This document shows, piece by piece, positions 30,723-40,499 of a DNA stretch of 64,000 nucleotides. Under the pieces are notes generated by a model, which had not been told where the DNA came from, searched no databases, and saw nothing but the letters and a program-made list of their open reading frames with translations. The stretch is from Phaeoceros laevis. Lineage: Eukaryota > Anthocerotophyta > Anthocerotopsida > Notothyladales. The position numbers and the translations under genes are program-made. The DNA is taken from the NCBI GenBank assembly GCA_049999765.1, contig JBNGIQ010009146.1:1-64000 (forward strand). The letters run 5' to 3'. Each line of letters starts with the position of its first letter. Positions within the stretch are counted from its first letter, which is position 1.

Positions 30723-31651
30723 GAAGGGATTGTGCTGGTGGAATTGTTCGGAGGAATCAGCTCTGGATTGGAGGCAGTCCTGTGAAGTGGCATCAAGGTC
30801 CGAAAGTCCATCTACTGCGACACGGACTTACATGCCAGGGTAGTTTCTCAACACCGCGTCATGGGTTTTCTGCAGGATTACCCTACCTTATTGGATTGGC
30901 GCGCAGTGCGATCTTATCAGCATGCTCTGCCAGCTGATGTCAGACTTATCTGTAAAACCCATTTACTAGGACTCCACACTCCCGTGGACCTGGTCATTGC
31001 TGGATGGGAGTGCCAGGGATTCTCGGCGGCTGGTACAGGTCATGGATTGCGAGATTCACGGACAGGGTTGTTCAGTGATTTGGTGCGCATTCTGCACACC
31101 ATTCAGACCACTCAGAAGGAGCCTTGTGGTTATGTCCTTGAGAATGTGGCTGGTGGGTTTGATAAGAGGAAAGCTGTGCGAGATGATTTTGCTATAGTAC
31201 GGAGCGTTTTGGGCCAAGAGTTGGTGATGGATGCCGTACAATTTGGGTCTAGAGCTCATCGTCTGCAAGCTAAATGGACCAATTTGGCCCCATTGCACTT
31301 CATGCAGGACATCCGGGCTCACACAATCAGACCAAATCATTTGGTTCAGGATATCATGTCCGAAGGCTAACTTATCCTCAAGTAGTGCTCAAAGAGGATA
31401 AGTTTCCATACTATCGTATGAATTTTCCCGGTAGACCAAGGAACGCATGGCCGACATTTGTGACCAAACATCGGTCCTATGCATTTCGCAATAAGGGTCC
31501 AGGTGTTGTTTACAATCGCCATGGAGAACCCTTGGGAGAACCAACTGCTCGGGAGAGGGAATTAGCTATGGGGTTTCAGGCAGAGACCACTGCAGCCGTA
31601 GGAGTGGAGGAGCAGGCTAGGTATCGGTTATTGAACAAGCCTTTGATATGA
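30723..31651 (+). pseudogene. Cytosine-5 DNA methyltransferase domain inside gypsy pol
   Basis: Conserved C5-MTase motifs appear in order. Motif I is LVELFGGISSGLEAVL (30735-30782, SAM binding). Motif II region is SIYCDTDLHARVVSQHRVMG. Motif IV is LVIAGWECQGFSAAGTGHGL, with the catalytic Cys codon at 31011-31013 and Glu replacing the usual Pro of PCQ. GYVLENVAGGFDKR is motif VI (ENV) and VQFGSRAHRLQAKWTNLAP the motif VIII region. AWPTFVTKHRSYAFRNKGPG and ARERELAMGFQAETTA are the motif IX-X region. It methylates cytosine at C5 in intact relatives. TGA at 30783-30785 and a frameshift near 31365 inactivate it. It lies between protease and RT. By position and fold it resembles the methyltransferases known from retrotransposons of some algae and dinoflagellates. 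Confidence 0.88.
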
Positions 31652-31659
31652 ACACCATT

Positions 31660-33283
31660 TGCTGGATGTTCAGTTCGGCGCTGGCATTCCAATTGACCAC
31701 TTAGTGGAGATTAGGAATTCCCAACCGATTGCGTTTTCGGCGGGAATGTCCAGCTCTCACAGCTCTCCCACCGGAGTCAGACCTGAGCCAAGCCCAGAAG
31801 GATAACTAGAAGATGGGACTACTCAGTGTCATCCTTCTTCACAGCCGCCGGAGCCACAATGGCACATTGGGGAGCAACAAACAATCAGCGAGCGCCTGCA
31901 GTTACGCAATCTGCTCGAGCGCTCTAGGCATGTGTTTGCCTTCACTATGGCTGACCTGGGGTGTACGAGCATACGAAGTTCAGCATCGACACTCTCATCG
32001 ACACGCCCATATTCTGGAAGCCACACCGGTTGAGTCAATATGAGCAAAAGTTGGTGCAGAAGTGATGTGAGGAACTAATGAAAAATGGCTTGATTCGAGA
32101 ATCGCATTCACAGCATGCAGCGGCTACGGTGATGCCTCGCAAGAAGGATGCTAATGGCGAGTGGACGGAGCGGCGAATGTGTGTAGACTATCGTCCTCTT
32201 AACGAAGTCACCCCACATGATCACTATCCCATGCCGACCCCGGATGAGATCTTTGATGCACTTGGGACCTCCAAGTATTTCAATATCCTTGATCTACGGC
32301 AAGGCTTCAATCAGATTGCTATCGAAAAGCATCATAAAGGCAAAACTACGTTCTAGGGGAAGGATCGTCTTTACGAGTGGAATGTCATGCCCTTCGGATT
32401 GAAGAATGCGCCAGTTCATTTCCAGCGAGTCATGGATGTGGAGCTACGAGGCTTGCCGTTTGCCAGATGTTACATTGATGGCATCATTGTTTACAGCAAC
32501 ACTCTGGAGGAGCACCTTGCTCATATTGAAGCTGTCTTCAAGCGGTTGGAGGCATGTGGGCTCAAGATGCATCTCGGGAAGTGTAAGTTTGCCACCAACA
32601 AGGTGCTATATCTGGGCCATTGGATTACCCTAGATGGTGTCTCACCTCATGCTATTAGGGTTGAAGCTATTGCCAAGTTGAGTCGACCGACAGATGTGCC
32701 CAAGTTGCGGGCGTTCCTCGGGTTGGTGGGTTATTACTGGAAGTTCATTCCTCATATGAGCACGGTAGCCAAACCTCTTACTACCCTGTTGAAGCAGACT
32801 CAGAAATGGCAGTGGACGCAGACTGAAGAGCTGACGTTCTTGGAGCTCAAGGAGAGGTTGATGTCAGCGCCGCTATTGCGCCGGCCCGACTTCAAGCAAC
32901 CGTTTCAGTTGTATACGGTTTGGAGTAGCACTGGACTTGGTGCTATTTTAGCTCAATGTGATGAGGATGGCAGCGAGAGAGTGGTTGCCTATGCCAGCCG
33001 TAGCAACAATCAAGCGGAATCCAACTATTCCAGCTATGAAGGAAAATGTTTGGCAGCTGTTTGGGCCGTTCAACATTTTCGGCCTTATCTGTATGGGACC
33101 ACCTTTCAGTTGATCACAAATCATCAACCACTGTATTGGTTGATGACCAACTCAAAGCTACGTGGCAAATTGGCGCGCTGGGCTTTGATGTTACAGGAGT
33201 ATTCGTTTGTGTTGGAGCATCGGGCAGGCCGGGTGCATTCCAATGCTAATGAATTGTCACGCAATCCACTACCCGATACGTAG
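31660..33283 (+). pseudogene. Reverse transcriptase and RNase H of methyltransferase gypsy
   Basis: After a linker with stops and shifts (31660-31950), RT appears: KFSIDTLIDTPIFWKPHRLS, ESHSQHAAATVMPRKKDANG, FNILDLRQGFNQIAIEKHHK, then YEWNVMPFGLKNAPVHFQRV. The catalytic motif reads CYIDGIIVYS: the second Asp of YIDD is Gly (codon 32480-32482). TAG at 32354-32356 replaces the Trp of TFWGKD. RNase H reads LYTVWSSTGLGAILAQ, where the first catalytic Asp is Val, and ITNHQPLYWLMT with Asn for Asp. The frame 32387-33283 is open for 298 codons but enzymatically dead. RT copies the element's RNA. Confidence 0.87.
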
Positions 33284-33357
33284 GATGTCACTAGCGCACG
33301 GCAAGATCATGATCTGCCGCAGCCAGCTGGGGGGAAGGATGGACACCCAGTCAATTT

Positions 33358-34005
33358 TTGGCGTTAATGGCAGAAGGGGGGAATTCATATTGGAATCTGA
33401 CCGCTGCCGTTGTTGAGACTGTCCGTGAAATCTGGACAGATCAGGCTGCACTTGACTACCTAAAATCAGGACAAGTGCCGGCGGACGCCACGGCGCCGCT
33501 AATCAACAAGTTGAATCTTGAAGAAGGCCAAGAAGTATGTGTGGAAGGAGGACCAGTTGTTCCTCCGGGATCCGGCAGGGGATCGGATCATTCCTCCACC
33601 ATCGGATCGCGTACAGCTAATTCAACAGGTTCATGAAGAATTGGGGCATTTTGGTACCAAGCGCACCTATAGCATGCTGAGACCTAAGTATTTCAAGGCT
33701 GGCATGTATGCCCAGGTGGAACGGGAGCTTGCCAGATGCCGCACGTGTGTGTGACCGAGTATGTTCTCAGTTCATAGCCAATGATGTGGTATTACATTCC
33801 TTACCCATTCGGGGTCTCTTTTACAGATGGAGTGTTGACCTTATGCCCGACATGCCCATCTCACGAAGTGGGAACAAGCATGTCATGGTGATGATTGAGC
33901 ATTTCAGCAAATGGGTGGAGATCGCCGTGTTACCTGAACGGGATTCTAAGCATACTAGCAAGGCCTTTTTGCAATGCGTGCTTAGCACTTTTGGGTCATG
34001 TGCCG
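33358..34005 (+). pseudogene. Integrase fragment of methyltransferase gypsy (truncated)
   Basis: The zinc-binding region reads HEELGHFGTKRTYSMLRPKY and ELARCRTC. After a shift near 33750 the core starts YRWSVDLMPDMPISRSGNKH, VMVMIEHFSKWVEIAVLPER, containing the first catalytic Asp. At about 33990-34010 integrase homology ends and the sequence changes to the RT thumb of a different gypsy element, so the second Asp and the Glu are absent. No LTR follows. Confidence 0.82.
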
Positions 34006-34375
34006 AGGCGTCAGTTAAGGGGCTTTCTTGGCATGGTAGGCTACTATCGTCGTTTCATCACTAAGTTTGTAATCAAGGCTGCACCCCATACTACTCTTCT
34101 GAGGAAGGATGTACCTTATGATTGGACGAATGCACAACAACAAGCGTGGGGGGTGCTTAAAAACGATCTTGTGAAGGCACCCACGTTGCGTGGCCCGGAT
34201 TGGGAGAAGTCATTCCATGTTTATGTAGACGTTTCTTCTTCAGCTATCGGCGTGGTCTTGAGTCAGAAGGAAGGATACAAGGAACACCCGATCTACTATG
34301 CTAGTAGAAAACTCTCGGATATAGAGAAGAAGTATACAACGACCGAGATGGAACGTTTGGGTATGGTATACGCGT
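34006..34375 (+). pseudogene. RT thumb and RNase H start of a second gypsy lineage
   Basis: RRQLRGFLGMVGYYRRFITK is the RT connection region; DVPYDWTNAQQQAWGVLKND and VYVDVSSSAIGVVLSQKEGY follow (RNase H first Asp position is the DVSSSAIG block), then HPIYYASRKLSDIEKKYTTT and EMERLGMVYA. Coding ends exactly at a TIR at 34376, preceded by GCGT. The next residues expected in this family, CKKFRHYLL, are found as CKKFFH-stop-LL on the minus strand at 22763 beside an identical TIR. Confidence 0.84.
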
Positions 34376-34445
34376 AACAAGGTCTCCGATTAAACAGGTA
34401 TAATCTCCACCAAACGGATACTCTTTAAAAACGTACCGGACAATC
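34376..34445 (+). mobile_element. Terminus of TIR transposon (third copy)
   Basis: AACAAGGTCTCC (34376-34387), then GATTAAACAGGTATAATCTCCACC and ACGTACCGGACA. The first 20 bases nearly equal those at 22764, and the GGTATAATCTCCAC word equals the half-palindrome of the 17558 element. The right end was not located. Confidence 0.65.
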
Positions 34446-34566
34446 GCGTCCGCCCTAAAAAAAGTGCAAATTTCACGGTGACGCATGGAATGTTACATTT
34501 TTTTGTGATTTTTGGCTACATACTGTTTTTAAAAAGTACTGTTTTGGTGTTCTATACGTTGCATTG

Positions 34567-34671
34567 CCTTTTTTTAAAGATTTTTGACGTTGTTGTTTAT
34601 AAAAAAAGCTGTTTTCGTGCAATTTTTTAAAGATTTTTGACGTTGTTGTTTATAGAAAAAGCTGTTTTTCT
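34567..34671 (+). repeat. Tandem duplication of about 54 bp
   Basis: Two copies of TTTTTTAAAGATTTTTGACG and TTGTTGTTTATA(A/G)AAAAAGCTG lie back to back in the AT-rich interior of the TIR element. Confidence 0.88.
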
Positions 34672-34699
34672 GGCTTCTCGACAATAGTAAAGTTCATGC

Positions 34700-36130
34700 T
34701 ATCATCATGCCGAACTTCACAAGTTAGTGCCGTCACAACATATATTTTATGGAAAAGAGCTATGCGGCTAAGAGCATAGTGATATCAATGTCTAATACAC
34801 CGGAAATGCTAGGCAATGAACACTCGAGTATGCTAGGCACTAAAGAGTGAATAACCACTTTTAGCCTTAAGCATCAAGTAAACATGCTTTTCAGGAAAAC
34901 TTTAAACAACTGCAGCCACAATCTTGCAAGACTCAATCATTCAGTCAAGGATGTCACAAATGCGGTGAGCTTCAATTCTCCACCACGCCAGTCAGTTTCC
35001 CACCGAAACCCAACCAGTTGGCCTCCCACCGAGTTGAGAACGTGTAGCAGCAATTTGTTCAGTTCACTTGGCTGTCCAGTCAGCGGGCCATCAGATTCAA
35101 CGCCTGCGGTAGTTTTGGCTACACGGCCAGCCTTGTCACCTCTCCTTGCTTCTGAAACCATTCTGACAGCACGGATGGCAGCAACCCGTCCGACCCACCT
35201 ATCAGCGGCCCACCTAGCAGCGCATTTTGTGGACAATATGGTAATCTGCATGCTCCTCCTTTGAAACAATCCCACTGAAAACTGGGATAGAAGATACTCC
35301 CCTTTCCATGCCAGGCCCGCACTGTACTACGGGCGGCCGTGTCGGACTCACGGTGCCTGGCCCTTCAGCTAGCCAGCAAACTCTCCAGCGATATCTGCAC
35401 CTTGGCCTTCAGATTCAGATTATTTGATGAGCAGGTACTCTTTTCTCCCCCAGGCACGTGTCCAGCTCACGCCTTTTTCATGGCTCCAGCATTCACGGTC
35501 CACCTGAGCTACTCCACCGAACGCCTGGCCCGCTTGGCCACAACAAAAACCTCCTTTTTTGCCTCAGCTCCCCTGGTTGGGGTCAACATATCTTGTCTGC
35601 AGAGGCTTGTGAGTGGGACAGACGGGACGGGCCGAGAGAAGAGGAGATCTGAGGTTTGTGGGGAGCTTTAAGTTTGCTGAATTGTCTTGCAAGCACGGTG
35701 GCATTGATAGATCTGAAAAACTCAGCAGTTTAAGACCCGGAACGTGACAGTTGTGGTGGGTTTTAACCTCAATCTGGTCTGTGTCCTGTCCTGTGAGCGA
35801 GGATTACATCATTTTTTTCGTTCCCCGGGACGTGAGAGTGTCAGTCGGGGGAGGAAAAGGACGGCAAGGTGGTGTCCTGCTTGTCGTGCTGAGGCTGCGA
35901 AGAGACTGTAAGTTCGTACAAGGAGGTGACAAGCGGAGCTTGTACTCGGAAGCAGGCAGTGTGTTAACGGTGTTCATTCAATTGTTGGTTATTTTTTTTC
36001 ACGCTCCATTTTGTGCTGCATGCAAGGATGGCGGAGTCCCTGTGAACCGGATCTTGTGGGGCGTGTCGTTGGAAAGGAGGGAACGGAGTAGGCGATTGCA
36101 GAGACGACGTCTGCCGGGGAAGGAGACAAC
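34700..36130. other. No gene recognised
   Basis: Several short frames on both strands show no family signature. The mix of TG/CA-rich and C-rich stretches suggests degraded transposon interior or LTR. Confidence 0.35.
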
Positions 36131-37560
36131 ATGCCGGAGCATCTGGCGGCGGTTTGGTGCTTCCGACACGACGTCATTCGCTTGCTCTCAACCCCCTCGG
36201 CAGAAGTGTTGCAAGAAATGATTGATGAGTTGTTGCGCACTTTGGCGGCCGATCAGCGGCGTCCTTGTGATTGTATTAGGCGGGGGCGGCCTGGGGCCTC
36301 AATTCTTACCCACGTTCGGCGTTAAGGGGTGTGGAGGCCGGATCTGTGACATGCAAGCGTGATTTGTGAAGAAGGTTTGCAGGCGGCCAAGCTGATACCC
36401 TGGGCAAGCCAAGACCCTTGACGTTGTCCCAGCGTCAAGGAAATGAGAGCGGACACCTCCTTACCCAGGCGGCGGCGAGGAGGCGGACACAATTTGAGGT
36501 AGAGTCTGGTCGGAGTAGACGATCCCCGCGAGGGACAAGCACGGATCGAAGTGGCAGTTCGCCGCCGATAGGAGTTCAGGAAACCGGCGGGCTGCGCCGG
36601 AGGCAAGTCAGGAGGGACGATTGCCAGTGGAGTGGCCGGCTGATCCGGATCTGACGAACCCCCGATTGGAGGCGCTGATTGCAAAGACAAATCAGCTTTT
36701 GGAGAACGAGGCGGCATTCCGGGAGGAGGTTGTGGTTGGTTTGCCCCCTTTGCCTGCGGAGTTGCCAATTCGACGGCGTTGGGCTTCCATTTGCGATTCG
36801 GACGAGGTGGTTTCCACCCCATCCTTGCGCACGGAGGGGTCAGGCGGAAGTGGGGATCTCTCCGTGCTTGGCCGATTTTACTGATAGCAAGGACAACGCA
36901 TCCAGTTTGGTTATAAGGGTAGGGCTCATCAAGGCCTGGGCGTTGGAAGGGAGTGTCAACTACTCCGGAGTGGAGCAGATGGAAGACTCGGCGGGGGGAT
37001 TGAGATCAGTCCCTCCACCTCGGGCGGGGCAATTTTTCTCGGCCCAGGACGAACGGGGCACACGTCGGGCTCCAAGGCCGGAGGCAGGCTCTCCTGAAGC
37101 AGAGGGTATGAAGGACTTCCAACCGGCGGAGAATGCTCAGCCACCGTGGTGGCGGGGGCAACCAACATCGTCAGAAGAGGCATGGAGGGGGCCCAGGACC
37201 GGGTTTGGGCCCTTTCCCAGTCCTTTCGATCGGTGGCGGGGACCTCGCGACGGAGGGTGTGGATGGCGGGCTAACTTTGGAGGACGGCGGCCGTTCTGTC
37301 CACTGCTCCGGCCGCAAGGAGGACGACGGTATGGCACAGAGGGACCATGGGAGGCTCCTCTAGGCTCGGGAGGTAATGTTCCTCTGGCGGGAGGGCCCGT
37401 TCTGGATCCGGAACCAAAATTGCCCGGCAGAGGAGGGCCAGGCCTGGCACCGGGAGGTCCATTGCCGGATCTCAACAGGCTGCGACCAGGCATGAATGCT
37501 GACGGGCACGTAGTGATCACATCTGAGGAGTGATCGAACTTTACGATGGCGTTTCAGATG
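36131..37560 (+). pseudogene. Possible Gag N-terminal module with Gly/Pro-rich stretch
   Basis: The frame 36131-36325 starts MPEHLAAVWCFRHDVIRLLS and has the length and helical look of the N-terminal Gag domain of the chromodomain elements here. From about 36600, frames with ALIAKTNQLLENEAAFREEV and a Gly/Pro/Arg-rich tract (FGPFPSPFDRWRGPRDGG near 37200) follow, then MAFQMMQAMLQAKADV at 37544. The capsid core and zinc knuckle resume at 38463. It is likely the 5' part of one gag gene, expanded or broken. I cannot match it firmly. Confidence 0.35.
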
Positions 37561-37839
37561 ATGCAGGCTATGCTGCAAGCAAAGGCTGATGTCCCATAGA
37601 AGGATAAGAAGCTGTATGAATGCCAAACGGAGGTCTGTAGGATGGTACAGAGGTGGATACATAGATAAAATAAGACGTGTTGGAAGGCGCTAGTCCGGTT
37701 CGCGACAAGCAGACCACAAAGCAGGGAACATGGGGCAGCCCCTCAAAGCGATGAAATTGGAATGGTACTCGGCACACAACTGTTCATGGGGCTGCCTTGG
37801 CCCAGAAAAGAATATAGCAACAGGAACCTGAGGTCAGCA

Positions 37840-38225
37840 GGTCAGTGAAGCTCTTGTTACCTCTCTTCTCTTGCTTACTTAAGTTTGCTCCTAGCCCTCC
37901 TAGTGATGGGAGGGCGCCCCTAACCTTCATAGTGATGGGAAGGCGGGGAGGTGCTCTTGGGTACGAAGGGGAGAGATAACACCAACCTCTCTCCTTGTCT
38001 TTACCCAAGCCTGCTCCTAACCCTCCTAGTAATGGGAGGGCTTACCCCTAACCTCCCTAGTGATGGGGAGGCGGGGAGGGGCACTTGGGTAGGGCGTTGA
38101 AGGGATAACCCCAACCCCTCTACTTGACCTTGTCTAGGGGCACCCTAACCCTCCTAGTGATGGGAGGGCTTACCCCTCACCCTCCTAGTGATAGGAGGGC
38201 GGGGAGGGTCCCCGGATGAATAGGG
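37840..38225. repeat. Hairpin-forming tandem array
   Basis: Six or more blocks of CCCTCCTAGTGATGGGAGGGC or a slight variant, each a 6-7 bp stem around TAGTGATG, occur within higher-order units of about 105 bp that also carry GGGTA(C/G)G and GGGGAGAGATA(A/G) words. They are followed by AATAAAAT at 38318, a possible polyadenylation signal, so this may be an LTR or transcript end inside the gag relic. Confidence 0.82.
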
Positions 38226-38462
38226 GAGAGATAGACTAGCTAGGTAGGCAGGGTCCTTAGATTGAGTCGGGGCCGCTGTTATTTTGTAGCACTGTTGGCA
38301 CCCGCCTAGATCGCCTAATAAAATCATTCATTCAAAGGCAGCGGAGCAGGTAGGGCCGCCGGGAGGAGAACCCGCATCGGGGGGCATACTTGCGGGTCTG
38401 GGGGCTTCGACAGGATCAGCCCAGCCAGAAAGGGTGGCGACGGGGTCCCGCAATATTTCTCG

Positions 38463-39620
38463 ATGCCACCATTTGCGAGTACGGAGCTGTCCAGGCCATT
38501 TCCAACCCCCGTTGGGAGAGGAATGGCAGGAACAGCACATCAGAGGGCCAATTGCAGCAGTTGGAGGAGGAAGATCTCAGACCACTTGACAGACGAGGTG
38601 GTACCCCTTCAGATGCCGGCCGCTCCTGGGACAGTGCAAGGCGATCCCAAGCAAATTGTCAAGCTTTCCAAGTTTTCAGCGGCTAAAACCGCGACCATGT
38701 CAGACGACGCTGAATTTTGGTTGGAGCATCTCGCTTCCGCGGTACTGATGAATCGGTGGACTTTCAATCAAGCGTATGCCTGGGTAAGTCTCAGCTTGGA
38801 GCTTCCGGCATCCCGTTGGTTCAGCAAGCGGGTGTCACATTTCAGAGATCATCCGGCAGGGGAGGAGGCGGGATGGCATCAATTCTGGACAGAGTTTGAG
38901 AATCGTTTTATAGTCAAGGATGTTTTTCAGCTGCGAACCATGTTTGAAGGGTGGGTTCAATGACAACATGAGACCATTTATTCGTATAGTGGCGTTGTCT
39001 TGCACTCTGCACAACAGCTGTCTATGAATGAGGATTCCAAGGAGGTGATTCGGCAGCTGATCAAGGGATTATCCAATCGATCAATACAGAAGCGTCTGAG
39101 CACTTCCAGACCAAGATCATTCGTACAGGCAGTGGAATGGGCAACCGAATTCGAGCTAGATGTTCTGGCGGAGAAGAAGGACAAAGGGCCTTCATCTGCT
39201 ACTACCTCTAAGGAAGGCGGTAAACAGGAGGCGACAAGTGGGGAGAAGGCTACCAAGGACGGGGCGGCGAAGGACAAATCCGGGGATGGCTCGTCCTCGG
39301 CTATGCAGCAGATTACAAAACAATTGGAGGAGCTGCATAAGCGGGTCACAGGGTTGGGTCAAGTGGTGGCCAAAAATGCCTTGCCTACTCCTTTTCCAGC
39401 TCGAAGACCCATGTCGGAAATCCAGTGTAGGAAGTGCAATGATCTTGGACACTTCGCTCGAGATTGTACGAACCAGGACCGATGCCACCTGCAGGGGCAG
39501 GACGTGCAGTCCAATACACCGACGAAGACATCAGCCAATTTTGTGTGGATGAGGACCTGGAGTCTTCATGCTACAAAACGTGTTGCAGGAAGTGGGCGCG
39601 GAGTACGGTGCCCAGGAGGA
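38463..39620 (+). pseudogene. Gypsy Gag, capsid core and zinc knuckle
   Basis: Frame 38463-38963 holds the capsid core: PKQIVKLSKFSAAKTATMSD, DAEFWLEHLASAVLMNRWTF, WHQFWTEFENRFIVKDVFQL. After a stop/shift near 38962 the frame 39000-39623 continues with EVIRQLIKGLSNRSIQKRLS, a Lys/Glu-rich linker, a coiled coil and the zinc knuckle CRKCNDLGHFARDC near 39430. It makes the particle shell and binds RNA. This gag differs from the others in the window, so it is a separate gypsy lineage. No pol follows. Confidence 0.8.
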
Positions 39621-39650
39621 TGATTTTGTTGGCAGGGTCTCGGCAAGGAA

Positions 39651-40066
39651 ATGGAATGGCGGGAGATCGTTGAGCTCGAGCGCAAGAAGTGGACAGGGGA
39701 GATCCCCAAAAGCCAGCGGCAACGCCTCGCTGATGCTAGGAAGGCGGATCCTAATGCAGAAGCACTGAGCTGTCTAGGGGCTGATGGGAGGAGTGGGTTG
39801 AAGGAAAAGTTTATGAAGTTGTATGTGCTTGGCCCATCTGAGGCAGAGTCGGAATATTGCAGGAAGAACATAGGGAAGTGGCAAGTGAAGGTGGCAGCGT
39901 ACTGGGAGGCAAACAAGATCACACCGCCATTAACGCATGAAGAAGCTGCTGCTTTGCAAACTCCACCAGAAAAGGACATTGCACAAAAGCTTTGGGACAC
40001 TCTTATGTTTGATGGGTACAAGGTTGGAGAGGCTGACGGTGAGCTCATACCTATCCCTGCTGGCCA
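39651..40066 (+). CDS. Unrecognised ORF rich in Lys/Glu, about 138 codons before minisatellite
   Basis: The frame MEWREIVELERKKWTGEIPK...WDTLMFDGYKVGEADGELIP is open from 39651, looks like a folded helical protein and overlaps the end of the gag relic in another frame. After about 40065 the same frame runs through a minisatellite, so the listed end is the end of natural-looking sequence. A TTTTTTTCAG at 40077-40085 could be a splice acceptor. I recognise no family. Its style resembles the ORF at 62082 (long charged helices), but I see no clear alignment. Confidence 0.35.
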
Positions 40067-40169
40067 GGTTGCATATCCTTTTTTCAGTTCTAGTCGCAAA
40101 TCATTTTTTCTGTCCAAGTTTGAGTCCGCATTATGTAGGCCTACACCATATATGGTGAATTGTGTCCTT

Positions 40170-40495
40170 GCATGCTGGTCTCCTTGGCCCTTGGCTGGTG
40201 GCCTCATTGGCCCTTGGCTGTTGGCCTCCTTAGCCCTTGGCTGCTGGCCGGGTTTTTTTTTGCCTCCTTGGCCCTTGGCTGTTGGTCTCCTTGGCCCTTG
40301 ACTGCTGCCCGGGTTTTTTTTTGCCTCCTTGGGCCTTGGCTGGTGGTCTCCTTGGCCCTTGGCTGCTGGTCTCCTTGGCCCTTGGCTACTGCCCGGGTTT
40401 TTTTTTGCCTCCTTGGCCCTTGGCTGCTGGTCTCCTTGGCCCTTGGCTGCTGGCCGGTTTTTTTTTCCCCTCCTTGGCCCTTGGCTAGCTGCAGT
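40170..40495 (+). repeat. CCTTGGCCCTTGGCTGCTGG minisatellite
   Basis: About 14 variants of CTCCTTGGCCCTTGGCTG(C/G)TGG, interrupted five times by T7-T9 runs within CCGGGTTTTTTTTTGCCTC. All three plus frames read repeats such as SPWPLAAGLLG. No biological protein is implied. Confidence 0.88.
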
Positions 40496-40499
40496 GAAC

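Noticed and set aside
34884-35275. Overlapping 112-126 codon ORFs as genes
   Set aside because: No family signature, open on both strands in a composition-biased stretch, and inside likely transposon DNA.
36679-37533. 284-codon Gly/Pro-rich ORF as a structural or cell-wall protein gene
   Set aside because: The opposite strand is also open and Pro-rich; composition explains both, and the region lies between Gag pieces.
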